From contig CBIHOV010000002.1 of the NCBI GenBank assembly GCA_966211765.1, forward strand, positions 248,001 through 312,000: 64,000 nucleotides of DNA, written 5' to 3'. Every line of letters begins with the position of its first letter. Position 1 is the stretch's first letter. The position numbers and the translations under genes are program-made. This DNA comes from Paraflavitalea sp966211765 (lineage in GTDB: Bacteria; Bacteroidota; Bacteroidia; Chitinophagales; Chitinophagaceae). This document shows positions 54,130-63,962 of this stretch, one piece after another. The notes below the pieces were generated by a model. It searched no databases, had not been told where the DNA came from, and saw nothing but the letters and a program-made list of their open reading frames with translations.

Positions 54130-56259
54130 TTACCATTTCACCCGCAGGGTAAATCCCCATGTTTCGGGATTGCCCAGGTGTACGGCGCCAAAATCATAAG
54201 CATAGCTGATGTATTTCCTGTTGCCAATATTGCGCGCCCAAAAGAGCAGGTCTACATAGCGGGTAATAATTCCGGTACGCGTATTGAGCAGGTTGTAGGG
54301 AGACTGCCTGATCTTATTGGCCAGGTCAAAATATTGTTCCCCCAGGTATTGCCATTCACCACGGGCCATGAGTTGAATAAAAGGCTTGCGGGATACAGCA
54401 AACTGGTATTGCAGGGCCAGCATGGAAGTCATATCGGGGGTGAAGAGCTGCTTTTTACCTGCAAGGTCTACCTCTCCCCCATTCTGTGGCACTTTTAATG
54501 TCTTATATTCCGCATCGGTGAATCCTGCCTGGTAATTTATTTCCAATCCTCTTACAGGCAAGGCAGCCAGTTCTATCTCAGCTCCCTTGCTGGTGAGCTT
54601 CCCGGCATTCTTAGTGATGGTAATAGCAGCAGGCAATACAAGGGTGGGAACCTGTGCATCAGTTATAGTAGCGTAGAACAAAGCTACATTTATACGGAGC
54701 TTGTTGTTGAAGAAGGTATTCTTACTGCCCAGTTCAATATTGTTGCTGTACTCCGGCTTATAAGCATATAATGGGGGGGTGGAAGGATCAGCAGCCAATT
54801 GGGTTAGGCCGCCGGCGCGGTATCCGCGGCTATAGGTAGCATACAGGTCGTTGTGAACTGCCGCATGATACAATATGCCCACCTTGGGTGAGAAAGCATT
54901 GAAGTGGGCGGTAGCTGAAGTATCCGGCTGGAAATCGAAGATAGGATCAGGCGAAGCGTCGGGTTGATACTCTCCCAGCACCTGTTGTTTTTTGTGCTCA
55001 TAATCGTAGCGTATCCCGGCAATCAGTTCCCATTGTTTATTGAGGGCATAGGCAGCTTCTCCATAAAAGGCAATACCAAATCCTTTGCCTTTGGAAGTAC
55101 CGATCAGGCCATAGTTCTTATCAGGTGATCCCACCATTTCTGCATCCTCTCCAAAATGGGTGGTTTGCTTGACGGGATTGTCCAGCATAAACATATAGGT
55201 GCCGGCTGTCCATTTAAGCGGTGATGCGACGGTTGTAGGTGATGTGAACCTGAACTCCTGTGTTAATACTTTTACCTTATTCCATTTGCTGCCATAATCG
55301 TTGATGATGGTTACGCCATCAATGGGTGAAAAATCACCATCAATGGGATCTTTATAATAGCGGTGATTGGATTGCCAGGCTGTTTGAGAGCTGAAGTTAA
55401 AAGCATGGCCGGTATGGTTCACCGATAAAGAGGTATTGAATGTATTATCCACCATCTCTGTTACGGCATTCTGGTTCAGCTCAAAGGGATGTTCCAGCGC
55501 ATCCTCTACTCCATTGACCAGTGGGAAAGTTCCATTGTTGCGGTTGGCCAGGTGTTTCAGGTTGAAGGTCACTGACCAGCGTGGGTTTACGATATATTTC
55601 AGGTAATAATTACCGGAAAGGCTGTGTTGACGATCAAAATCTTTGTTGTTGTAGAGGTTGGTATAAAAGCCATCGCGACGGTCGTATATACCGGATGCAC
55701 CCAGGTACAATTTGTTTTTTACCAGGGGGGCGCGGATGCCGGCAGCATAGCGCTGTTGGCCATAGTTGCCGATATTGCCTTCTGCAAATCCGGTGATATG
55801 GTTACCGGGCTGTTTGGTAATGATATTGATCACTCCACCCATGGCATTGCGGCCATACAAGGTGCCTTGCGGTCCGCGCAATACTTCTATGCGTTCGATA
55901 TCAGACAGCTGTGAAATATAGGTATCCAACCCAAACTGGTTTACGCCGTCTATATAAGTTGCTACTGCGGGGTCGTAGGAAGTAGTGGTAATACCGCGAA
56001 TGGAAGTTACATTCCTGTTGTCGCCGGGATCGGCTGAATACAGGTTGGGCACTATGGCCGTAATTTCTTTGGTATTCCACAACCGGTAGTCAATCACCTG
56101 CCTGGAAGTAATGGCAGATACACTCACGGGGATCTTTTGCAATTTCTCTTCCTTTTTCTGTGCTGTTACCACAATGGCATCGAGGCTATCAATGGTTTGC
56201 CCATATGCACCAGAACACAATAAACTGCCAACTAAAACGTACATCAATTTCATAAGCAT
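54130..56259 (-). CDS. TonB-dependent receptor
   Basis: 709 residues. A signal peptide (ending GAYGQ) is followed directly by DSLDAIVVTAQKKEEKLQKIPVSVSAI, a TonB-box-like segment and the plug start, without the carboxypeptidase-like domain. The plug has ATYIDGVNQFGLDTYISQLSDIERIEVLRGPQGTLYGRNAMGGVINIITKQPG, the clear plug signature. The barrel ends ...NPETWGFTLRVKW with an aromatic last residue. This form is typical of siderophore, vitamin or other small-substrate receptors. It lies 70 nt behind the cytochrome c peroxidase gene, as the last large gene of the run. Substrate unknown. Confidence 0.93.
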   Translation of the reverse strand: MLMKLMYVLVGSLLCSGAYGQTIDSLDAIVVTAQKKEEKLQKIPVSVSAITSRQVIDYRLWNTKEITAIVPNLYSADPGDNRNVTSIRGITTTSYDPAVATYIDGVNQFGLDTYISQLSDIERIEVLRGPQGTLYGRNAMGGVINIITKQPGNHITGFAEGNIGNYGQQRYAAGIRAPLVKNKLYLGASGIYDRRDGFYTNLYNNKDFDRQHSLSGNYYLKYIVNPRWSVTFNLKHLANRNNGTFPLVNGVEDALEHPFELNQNAVTEMVDNTFNTSLSVNHTGHAFNFSSQTAWQSNHRYYKDPIDGDFSPIDGVTIINDYGSKWNKVKVLTQEFRFTSPTTVASPLKWTAGTYMFMLDNPVKQTTHFGEDAEMVGSPDKNYGLIGTSKGKGFGIAFYGEAAYALNKQWELIAGIRYDYEHKKQQVLGEYQPDASPDPIFDFQPDTSATAHFNAFSPKVGILYHAAVHNDLYATYSRGYRAGGLTQLAADPSTPPLYAYKPEYSNNIELGSKNTFFNNKLRINVALFYATITDAQVPTLVLPAAITITKNAGKLTSKGAEIELAALPVRGLEINYQAGFTDAEYKTLKVPQNGGEVDLAGKKQLFTPDMTSMLALQYQFAVSRKPFIQLMARGEWQYLGEQYFDLANKIRQSPYNLLNTRTGIITRYVDLLFWARNIGNRKYISYAYDFGAVHLGNPETWGFTLRVKW

Positions 56260-56329
56260 CGTTCAAAATGAACGTCAATATTACGCATAAATCCTGTAAT
56301 GCGAACCAGGTACCAGGATACGGCCTGCT

Positions 56330-57466
56330 TTACTGTGGCAATTGGGGCCGGTCCATCTTATAGGGAACGCCTGTTATAGCGTCCAGGAACGCAATAATGG
56401 CCTTTTTTTCTTCAGGGGTCAGTTCCAGCTTTTTAATCAGTGGATCAGTTTTCGGGAACAGGGGGTCATTGACCTGGTCGGGCTTCGGTTTGGGCTGCGG
56501 CATGCCGGCATTGTACATATTGAGAATCCCATCCATATTATCAAAAAGGCCATTGTGCATCCAGGGTCGTGTACGCATTACATCACGCAGGGAAGGCGTC
56601 CGAAACTTGCCCACATCGGCCGCTTCTTTGGTCACCTTGTAGCGGCCCAGGTCTTCGTATTTGCGGCCATAATAGGTTAGGCCAATGTTGTGAAACTGGT
56701 TGTCGGTAAAGTAGGTCCCGTTGTGGCAGTTCATGCACCTTGCCTTGGTACGGAACAGGTGCAGGCCCTGTATTTCTTCGTCGGAAAGTTGTTTGTACTT
56801 ACCATTTACAAAGTCATCAAATCGGCTTCTGCGGCTGCTGATTGATCTTTCAAAGGCAGCGATAGCTTCAAGTATGCGATCGAGGTTAATACGTTTGTTG
56901 CCAAATACCTTCTCAAATAACGGAGGATAACCGGAAATGGCGGCCAGTTCGGCAGGAATGGTGGGTGGCTCCTGGTTCATTTCATGCATGGTGGCCATTG
57001 GATTGATGGCCTGATCTTCGAGGCTGGCAGCGCGGCCATCCCAGAAGAGTTCTTTTACCTGTGCTATGTTCAATAAGGAGGAAGTATTGCGGGTGCCCTG
57101 TAGGTGATTGTTGCCGAGGGATACCGTACGGCCGTCGGTCCAGGCGAGGTCCGGATCATGGCAGCTGCTGCAGGATATCTGATTAGACCCTGATAAACGT
57201 GGATCAAAGAATAAGAGTTTACCCAGTTGGACCTTGGGGTCATTTAGATTAGCTATAAGATGAGAATCTACTGGCAAAGCTGTTAATTCTTTCCACTGCA
57301 CGCCCTGCTCAATCAATGGCTGGGGCCATTGATCAACCGACCGTGCATACAAGGCACGGAGGCTGTCGTTGAGGGAGGGGCTGTTTGCCGCCGAAGGGTC
57401 ATTTGTAAAAGAGGCTACGGCTGCTACTAATCCCGTCATCAGGGCTATGACGAATAACTTTTTCAT
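56330..57466 (-). CDS. di-haem cytochrome c peroxidase (MauG/CcpA family)
   Basis: 378 residues with a signal peptide (1-19). Two haem c sites are present: C99-S-S-C-H103 and C244-M-N-C-H248. The usual family segments lie around them: LGKLLFFDPRLSGSNQISCSSCH, TRNTSSLLNIAQVKELFWDGRA and GKFRTPSLRDVMRTRPWMHNGLF. Members reduce peroxide in the periplasm or, in the MauG branch, modify protein substrates by oxidation. The gene follows the DUF6850-like gene by 3 nt and precedes a TonB receptor, so it belongs to the operon. In such a setting it may modify or release a metal or haem ligand; this is inference. Confidence 0.95.
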   Translation of the reverse strand: MKKLFVIALMTGLVAAVASFTNDPSAANSPSLNDSLRALYARSVDQWPQPLIEQGVQWKELTALPVDSHLIANLNDPKVQLGKLLFFDPRLSGSNQISCSSCHDPDLAWTDGRTVSLGNNHLQGTRNTSSLLNIAQVKELFWDGRAASLEDQAINPMATMHEMNQEPPTIPAELAAISGYPPLFEKVFGNKRINLDRILEAIAAFERSISSRRSRFDDFVNGKYKQLSDEEIQGLHLFRTKARCMNCHNGTYFTDNQFHNIGLTYYGRKYEDLGRYKVTKEAADVGKFRTPSLRDVMRTRPWMHNGLFDNMDGILNMYNAGMPQPKPKPDQVNDPLFPKTDPLIKKLELTPEEKKAIIAFLDAITGVPYKMDRPQLPQ

Positions 57467-57469
57467 ACG

Positions 57470-59017
57470 TTACAAAGATATACCGATAGAGGTTTGGATG
57501 TACCACCTGTTGCTGCCGGGTTTATTAGCCGTGGGAAAATCATTGTCTTGTTTGATCGAGGCCTGCTGGTATTGGCCCGCGAGCTTGAAAAAAGCATTGG
57601 TCCTCTTTACCGGGAAATGATATATCCATTCTGCTGTGGCAGTGAAAGCACTGGCGTTGTAATAATAATAATCGGGATAGATGATCCCTTTCACAAATAC
57701 AGTTTGCTGCACCGCGGAGGTCAATGCAGGGGAAAGCGGCAACTGCCCTTCCAGTTTTACCATGGCTTTCCAGAAAGTGCGGGGAGCAGGCAGGTAGTGA
57801 TACCAGGCAGCTGTAATGCCGGCATTGGCCATTTGGTAATTGGCCCTTATACCTGCAGTACCGTCGGCCCTGAACAAGTTGCTGATGCCACCCTGAAATC
57901 CCAGTTCGTACTGTGCCCGATCTTTGCGTTTTTTGATGAACAAGGGTTCCACGCTCAATTTATCCAGCGTATACATATAGTTGTTGCCTTGCAATATACT
58001 TAGTTGCCTGTCCTGCCCGGCATGATAGAGATAATGCACGCCGATATTCCAGGCCTTATTGCCTTGCTCGTACTGTGCGGATGCATCAGCACTGATGATA
58101 TCCTCAAAAAATTCGCCATATACCAATGTAGAGGAGGTTACTTCTGCCCGGCGGGAGAACCTGGTGAAGCGGGAGGTATACCCTCCTTTGGCTGTTATAT
58201 GCCATTGATCAAATTGCCCGTCGTAGATACCTTGCGCCTGCCAGCCGGATGTTTTGCTGCCGATGAAACGGTTGCCACTGATCAGTTGCCCAAAGCCGTA
58301 CCCATACATGAGGTAGGTCTTGTAATTGTCGTACAGTTCACTTTGCTCATAATCCCTGTTCCTGTATTCAATTTCTACATTGGTATTCTTGCGAATGATG
58401 CTACCAGCTATGCCCAATGTATGTTGGGGGCGGAAATGATAATGCAGGGTGGCGGTACCCTGTATATCATAAAAAAAATACTCCGGCCGGGGGTCGTTGC
58501 TGCGCCAACCATTGCCGGCAAAATACACGCCGCCTGCCCCTATGGTCAGTTTGTCTTTCAGCAAGGGATGGCTTATGATCCCCTGCAAGCGGTACTGCCC
58601 GATCTCCCAATTGCCTTTGGAAGGGGTAATAAAATAATAAGGGGCCGGGTCATTCATTGCGTACCGAAGGGTATAGGCCACACTGTCCTGGTTGATGTGC
58701 TGGTAAGAAAAAGAACCACTGAACAGAAATTTCCTGATCTTCCGGGTTCCCTCTGTAAAGAAAAAGACATCCTGTTGTTTGGCTGCGTCCTGGCTCAGCT
58801 TATAATCGCCCGATGTATAACGATATCCTCCTTCCACGATGGCATATTGATCCTGGGGCAGGAGGGGCTGACTGATCACCTCTTTGGTATAAAAGGAATA
58901 CTTTCTACCAAAGCTTTCAGTAAGCAGGTTGCGCGTGCTGTCCTGCGCACAGGCAATTCCTGTATAGAAGCCTGCTACTGCAAGGAGGGATCGCTTTATT
59001 AACCAATTTGTCATCAT
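57470..59017 (-). CDS. DUF6850-like outer-membrane protein
   Basis: 515 residues. A signal peptide (ending GIACAQ) is followed by outer-membrane beta-barrel sequence: AIVEGGYRYTSGDYKLSQDAAKQQDVFFFTEGTRKIRKFLFSGSFSYQH near the start, alternating aromatic strands throughout, and SNRWYIQTSIGISL at the end. I recall this as the DUF6850 barrel family found next to DUF4876 proteins; the name is from memory. Function unknown. Its start lies 65 nt behind the DUF4876 gene, and its end is 3 nt before the cytochrome c peroxidase gene. Confidence 0.75.
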   Translation of the reverse strand: MMTNWLIKRSLLAVAGFYTGIACAQDSTRNLLTESFGRKYSFYTKEVISQPLLPQDQYAIVEGGYRYTSGDYKLSQDAAKQQDVFFFTEGTRKIRKFLFSGSFSYQHINQDSVAYTLRYAMNDPAPYYFITPSKGNWEIGQYRLQGIISHPLLKDKLTIGAGGVYFAGNGWRSNDPRPEYFFYDIQGTATLHYHFRPQHTLGIAGSIIRKNTNVEIEYRNRDYEQSELYDNYKTYLMYGYGFGQLISGNRFIGSKTSGWQAQGIYDGQFDQWHITAKGGYTSRFTRFSRRAEVTSSTLVYGEFFEDIISADASAQYEQGNKAWNIGVHYLYHAGQDRQLSILQGNNYMYTLDKLSVEPLFIKKRKDRAQYELGFQGGISNLFRADGTAGIRANYQMANAGITAAWYHYLPAPRTFWKAMVKLEGQLPLSPALTSAVQQTVFVKGIIYPDYYYYNASAFTATAEWIYHFPVKRTNAFFKLAGQYQQASIKQDNDFPTANKPGSNRWYIQTSIGISL

Positions 59018-59082
59018 GGTGGATACTCAATAGTAGGTAGTGAATGGCTGGTGCCCCACCACTACCCACTATTTGCTTTTAT

Positions 59083-60435
59083 TTATTTGAATCCTTTGGG
59101 AGCTGCTTTTTCGAGGTAGTCGAAATCGTTGGCTGAGTTATTGGTATCCATCAGAATTCTTCTGCCGCTCACGACCTTGGCTGTTTTGCGAATGGCCGAC
59201 TGGGAAGAGTACTGTCCGCCAGGTACATTGTACGCTCCTGCATCCAGGCTACCTACCAGGCGCTTGGCAACCCGGCTGGCGGGGTTTGAATGCTGTACCT
59301 CCATTGCATCGATGATCAGGCTGTTGGGGATCTGGTAATGCAGATCGGTGGTGGCATCAATAGCTATGACCGAAGGGTTGGGATAACGGGGCAGGGTAGT
59401 AGCGATGTCGGCATTTGTTTTGAAGATCGCAAATGCAGCACGGCCGGGGTTATCGAGCACCCAATCTCTGGGTGCATAAGTAACAGGGATCAGGTTGGGC
59501 ACAAGCGGATTGTCAATATCAGAATTGAGGGGATTGGGAATAACATTGCCAAGGTATACCTCAAACTCTGCACCGCTCAGGTCTACTGTCAGTGAAGGGT
59601 CTTTGATGCTGATAGTGGTGCCTGTAGTACTTGTATAGGGTGCTTTGTGATTGAGCGCTGTTTGTGCCATGATAAAGCTTTGACCAGGCTGGATGGGATA
59701 AGATTTACCAGTGCCAGGTACGCGATAGATGGTCTTGCCATATACAAAGTTCTCAACAGCCTTGCTATTGGCAGGCATACCGATCGATTTGGCCCAGTCA
59801 TATTGTCCTTTAAAAACACCCTCGTTGATAAAATAACCGGTGCCGTAGTTGGGATTCGCGGTATTGTTGCCCATTACTTCCATGATGTATAGGCTATCAG
59901 CATAAAGTAAGGTATTAGAGTTGTTGTATACCTCGATAAACTGGTCGCGGTATAAAGCACCATTGGTATTGTGGCTGCCTGCGTAGTACACCTGCTTAAG
60001 CACCCAGTCGCCGATCTTACCAAACTGTAGTTTGAGCTCAATAGTATTGTTGGTCGTATTGTTCAACGTAGTGTTGCTGAGTGCCGCATTAAACACCACA
60101 CTGTCTTTATCGAGGGGTAAACCGGTAATAGATTCATATAGCGCTTTCTTAATGGTAATGTTTGCTTCGATATTGTATACACCGGCGCTCACACTGTTGA
60201 AAATAGCCAGTCCGCTGTTGTCGGTATTTTGCGTCAGATCGGAGCTGTTCAGCAGGTTCCTGATCTTAACGGCCACCCCTTCTTTGGGGAAGCTATAATT
60301 GCCGCTGGCAGTATCATACATAGCCTTCACTATAATATTGATAGGCTGCACGGCCGGGCCATCGTTCTTTTTGCAACCGATGCTGATCAGCACGGTCGCC
60401 AACACTATAAAACCTATTATCTTTCTCATACACAT
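59083..60435 (-). CDS. DUF4876 lipoprotein
   Basis: 450 residues. A lipoprotein signal (ISIGC, Cys21) precedes an Ig-like or carboxypeptidase-like domain (30-120, VKIRNLLNSSDLTQNTDNSGLAIFNSVSAGVYNIEANITI). The rest matches the DUF4876 type, with WVLKQVYYAGSHNTNGALYRDQFIEVYNNSNTLLYADSLYIMEV and a C-terminal RILMDTNNSANDFDYLEKAAPKG. These proteins are surface lipoproteins coupled to TonB receptors in the way SusD-like proteins are, though unrelated in sequence. Here it follows the receptor gene by 2 nt, so a receptor-lipoprotein complex is likely. Confidence 0.85.
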   Translation of the reverse strand: MCMRKIIGFIVLATVLISIGCKKNDGPAVQPINIIVKAMYDTASGNYSFPKEGVAVKIRNLLNSSDLTQNTDNSGLAIFNSVSAGVYNIEANITIKKALYESITGLPLDKDSVVFNAALSNTTLNNTTNNTIELKLQFGKIGDWVLKQVYYAGSHNTNGALYRDQFIEVYNNSNTLLYADSLYIMEVMGNNTANPNYGTGYFINEGVFKGQYDWAKSIGMPANSKAVENFVYGKTIYRVPGTGKSYPIQPGQSFIMAQTALNHKAPYTSTTGTTISIKDPSLTVDLSGAEFEVYLGNVIPNPLNSDIDNPLVPNLIPVTYAPRDWVLDNPGRAAFAIFKTNADIATTLPRYPNPSVIAIDATTDLHYQIPNSLIIDAMEVQHSNPASRVAKRLVGSLDAGAYNVPGGQYSSQSAIRKTAKVVSGRRILMDTNNSANDFDYLEKAAPKGFK

Positions 60436-60437
60436 GT

Positions 60438-63230
60438 TTATTTAATAGTAAAAATTAATTCTGCACCAAAGGATGGTTGTCCATTGTAATAATCAGTCCC
60501 CGTTAAAGTTTCATGGGCTGGCCGGATATTGAATACGTTATAGGCATTGAAAGAGAAACGCAGCATATCGCCGATCTCCTTGCTCACGCGCATACCCACA
60601 TTGGGATACACCATTGAAGGCAGGTACGAAACGCTTTGCGACGCTGATTTTTTTCGCAGGTGTTTGAACTCATCAGACCTGGCCAGTTCTTCGGTAAGTG
60701 CTGTATAATTGCCGCCCCGGTCAAGATAGCCTACGGGATAAATACCGGAGGCCAGTATCTGTTGGCGGTTCATCCAGAAAATTTCGCCGGAGAACATCAC
60801 CACCATCCGCAGAGCGGGGATATGAGTAGTAGAAACAATCGTTGATTTGATCGATGCCGATTTACTCTCCTGGTTCCTGAACACACCATACACGGCCGTG
60901 CGGCTCGTATCAATTATACTCTGCCCGCTGGTACTGCTGAGGTTCACATCATCTGCCGAATTGAAGAAATAACTATAATAAAAGGCAGCAGAAGCGCTGA
61001 ACGAGGTTTGCAGGGCATTGATCTTGCTGGTACTCACCATCAGGTCCACGCCATTGGTGCGGCTATAGGCGCCATTGGTGAGCTTGTTGTAGGTAAGGTG
61101 CCAGGTCTTGAAGGTGCCATCCGGCTCGTACACCACTTTCTGGCCGGGCACTGCGGTATACTTATAATTAGGTAAAGTAACAGGCAGTACATTGGAAGTA
61201 CTGGCAAAACCATCTTTATTGATGCGGTTAAAATAATACATGGAGACCCTTAGCGGATGCGCATCGATACTGATACCCGTCTCAAAGGTATAGCTGCTGT
61301 AGGGACGCAGGTCGGGATTACCGGCATTGAAAACCTGGGTATGCACGAGGTACATACTTTCAGCCGCCTTGCCTGTATAGGCATTCACCAGGGGGATATC
61401 CATGTAAATATCGCCTGGGCTGATCTGTGATAAAGAAGGTGCTTTTGTGGCAATACCATAGGCGGCATTCCAGGTGATATTTTTGGTAAGTTTCCAGCTG
61501 CTGTTGATCCGGGGTGATACGCTGAAGTGACCGTTTTGTATATCTCCGCGAATACCGGCATCGGTGGTGAATAGCCTGCCCAGCAGTTTAGTGCTGAAAT
61601 TGCTGATCAGGTAAACACCTGCATTGGTTTGATCAGGCACTTGCCTGAATGGCCGCGGCCTATCGCTTTTTTCCCCGCCACCGGGAGCAGGACGTGAAGG
61701 ATCGATCACAATGCCCGGCCCTTTATTACCGCTGTAGCTGATATTACCACCCAGCGTAAACTGGTAAGTGACCCCGCTTCTATTCAGGATACTGCGGGCC
61801 TCAATACGGCCCCCTGCACTCACCGGCCTTCCAAGTATCTGTTGCACGGCAACATAATAGCCGGGTGCATAATAACCTTCATTAATACCCGTGACGACCG
61901 CATCGGTGATGCCGATCACGGCATTGGCATTTACATATTGTTGTTCATACGATTCCTGGCGGCCATAGCTATAGTTGGCCGACATAGAAATATTATACAG
62001 CCAGGGCTTGTTGATGATCCATTCACTGCGGTTGCTTATACGGATAGTACGATTGCTGAATTTTGCCATCTGATCCCGGCTGGCATCAGGATCGAGCCTC
62101 GTCCTATCGAGTGAGCTCATGAAGTCGATGCCCAGGGTATTCTTAAAGCGCAGGCCATTGTCTTGCTTGTAGGTCCACAGTACGCTCCCTCCTACCCGCT
62201 GGTAGGCCTTGATCTTATTGCGGGGATCGTCATTACTGTTCAGGAAGTCGAGGCTGAAGTTTATAACACCGATAGCGGGGCTGACCTTGAATCCTTTATT
62301 GAGGCCAATGTTCTGGGTGCCCTCATTGGTACGCATGCTAACGCGCCAGGGCGTCTCGCCAGCCTGGCGTTCGGCGTTAACCAAACCAGTAGTGTAATTG
62401 CCATATCGGGCAGATGCTACACCGGTGATCACTTCAATGCTTTCGATATTTTCCGCCGGGATCTGTCGTAAGTCTATTCCGTTGTTGGCCACATCACCTG
62501 TATAGCTCTTGTACAAGGTACCATTGCGATATCCCCTGTCCCTGATCACGCCGTTCTCCGGGTGATCGATATGATTGGCAGTAAGAAATCCTAAACGGGC
62601 GGGATTCATCGTTTGCATATTGGCATCGTTGGATATGGTAGCGCCATCTATTTGTATGGACACCCCGAAGGCCTGGTTGAGGGCCTGTTCACCTGCAGGA
62701 GGCAGCGCAGTACGCAGGGTGAGCACCGAAGCCGTTTGCACGGTGATCACAGGCTTCATAATGGTATGCCCGGGCAGGTAATTCAATACATTGGCTACGC
62801 TGAGGGCCTGGGTTTGCTCGATGGCTTCCCGGTCAAAAACGATGGAGGAGTTAGAGGCGCTGGTCTTGCGGCGTACGCCATTGACCTCTACTTCGGGCAA
62901 TTTGAGGCTCAGGGCCTGCAGTTTGATGACCTGCAGCTTTTCCAGTTCAGCCCCGGAATAAGTGCGGGTAAGGGTTTCCATACCTACGTGGCTGATGGTG
63001 ATGGTAAGCTCGGAGGCATCGGCTGCCAGGGGAATGGTAAAAGAGCCATTGGAGCTGGCATAATACAATATGTCCTGTGATGGTATTTTGATGGTGGCGA
63101 GGGATAAAGCTGCGCCGGCAGCATCTATGATCTTGCCCCTGAATTCCCTTGCGGTATTGCCATAAGTGAGCAATTGTGTGCAAAGGCATACGAATACCAA
63201 TAGACATGGTTTGGGCAGGGATGATCTCAT
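60438..63230 (-). CDS. TonB-dependent receptor with carboxypeptidase-like domain
   Basis: 930 residues. After a signal peptide (ending LLTYG) come a carboxypeptidase-regulatory-like domain (27-110, EFRGKIIDAAGAALSLATIKIP), a plug (about 120-270, DREAIEQTQALSVANVLNYLPG and ENIESIEVITGVASARYGNYTTGLVNA) and a barrel ending SFGAELIFTIK. It is the first gene of a five-gene run of DUF4876, DUF6850-like, cytochrome c peroxidase and a second receptor. The pattern suggests uptake of a specific complexed nutrient, possibly iron or haem related because of the peroxidase. The substrate is not shown by the sequence. Confidence 0.93.
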   Translation of the reverse strand: MRSSLPKPCLLVFVCLCTQLLTYGNTAREFRGKIIDAAGAALSLATIKIPSQDILYYASSNGSFTIPLAADASELTITISHVGMETLTRTYSGAELEKLQVIKLQALSLKLPEVEVNGVRRKTSASNSSIVFDREAIEQTQALSVANVLNYLPGHTIMKPVITVQTASVLTLRTALPPAGEQALNQAFGVSIQIDGATISNDANMQTMNPARLGFLTANHIDHPENGVIRDRGYRNGTLYKSYTGDVANNGIDLRQIPAENIESIEVITGVASARYGNYTTGLVNAERQAGETPWRVSMRTNEGTQNIGLNKGFKVSPAIGVINFSLDFLNSNDDPRNKIKAYQRVGGSVLWTYKQDNGLRFKNTLGIDFMSSLDRTRLDPDASRDQMAKFSNRTIRISNRSEWIINKPWLYNISMSANYSYGRQESYEQQYVNANAVIGITDAVVTGINEGYYAPGYYVAVQQILGRPVSAGGRIEARSILNRSGVTYQFTLGGNISYSGNKGPGIVIDPSRPAPGGGEKSDRPRPFRQVPDQTNAGVYLISNFSTKLLGRLFTTDAGIRGDIQNGHFSVSPRINSSWKLTKNITWNAAYGIATKAPSLSQISPGDIYMDIPLVNAYTGKAAESMYLVHTQVFNAGNPDLRPYSSYTFETGISIDAHPLRVSMYYFNRINKDGFASTSNVLPVTLPNYKYTAVPGQKVVYEPDGTFKTWHLTYNKLTNGAYSRTNGVDLMVSTSKINALQTSFSASAAFYYSYFFNSADDVNLSSTSGQSIIDTSRTAVYGVFRNQESKSASIKSTIVSTTHIPALRMVVMFSGEIFWMNRQQILASGIYPVGYLDRGGNYTALTEELARSDEFKHLRKKSASQSVSYLPSMVYPNVGMRVSKEIGDMLRFSFNAYNVFNIRPAHETLTGTDYYNGQPSFGAELIFTIK

Positions 63231-63393
63231 TCTTCTAATTGATTGGGCCGCAAAGGTGTGCGCAGGACGAGGAAATGCAGTTGCGAGAAAAGGAAAAACA
63301 ACTACGCAGTCGGGAATAAATGAGCATGATACTCAGCAGCTTGCAATATTTTGCAGGAGGCAGCTACTATCAGGGCGAGTATTCAAAACAAAA

Positions 63394-63434
63394 AGCGCAG
63401 AAACACCGGGTCGATCACCCGGCACTCCTGCGCT
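63394..63434 (-). terminator. nested hairpin terminator of the DUF4920 gene
   Basis: Outer arms AGCGCAG/CTGCGCT and inner arms CCGGGT/ACCCGG form a two-part hairpin 51 nt past the stop; the minus strand continues with TTTTGTTTTG. Confidence 0.75.
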
Positions 63435-63485
63435 GTATAATATATTATCTGTAAGGCTTTGACAAACTCAGCCCGGCAGCATCCC

Positions 63486-63962
63486 TTATTTCATTACCAG
63501 AATGCCATTGGCCAAAAGGCGGATCTCCTTTTTGGGCTGGGTAATGGCGTCTATTTCGGCCTGTGGTTTCTTGGCATCTTCGGCATAGTGCTTCAACTCA
63601 TCTACTGAAGTTGTTTTAAGCTTTGCTTCGGTATCGAGTACAACGGTTTTACCGATCATATCCATTGGTACGAAGAAACCATAGTCTTTCATTTTTACAA
63701 ATGCGGTAGTGGAATCATTGACCTGTACTTTCATCCAGCAGCCTTTTTTGGGGCATACGTCCAGCACCTTGGCAATTACCTTGGTTTGGCCAATGCTGTC
63801 TTTCTTTTCCAATTTGGCGGGCAGTTTGGAGATATCGACAGCGCCTTTGGCGGTTGTTTGAGCGCCGAAAACGTCGCCGGGATTGGCTGGGCCTTTAGGG
63901 GGCTGGGCTTGTGCCAGGGATAAGGTAGTGGCAGCAACCACTAATAATAAAAGCTTTTTCAT
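63486..63962 (-). CDS. DUF4920 protein
   Basis: 158 residues. A signal peptide (1-19, ending LAQAQ) is followed by the DUF4920 domain: VIAKVLDVCPKKGCWMKVQVNDSTTAFVKMKDYGFFVPMDMIGKTVVLDTEA (about 63-115), with the family C-P-K-x-G-C-W motif. The function is unknown; the Cys pair may be redox-active or bind metal. A purine-rich AAGGAG lies 7 nt before the ATG, a better ribosome site than most genes here. A promoter would lie at the very edge of the window. Confidence 0.9.
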   Translation of the reverse strand: MKKLLLLVVAATTLSLAQAQPPKGPANPGDVFGAQTTAKGAVDISKLPAKLEKKDSIGQTKVIAKVLDVCPKKGCWMKVQVNDSTTAFVKMKDYGFFVPMDMIGKTVVLDTEAKLKTTSVDELKHYAEDAKKPQAEIDAITQPKKEIRLLANGILVMK

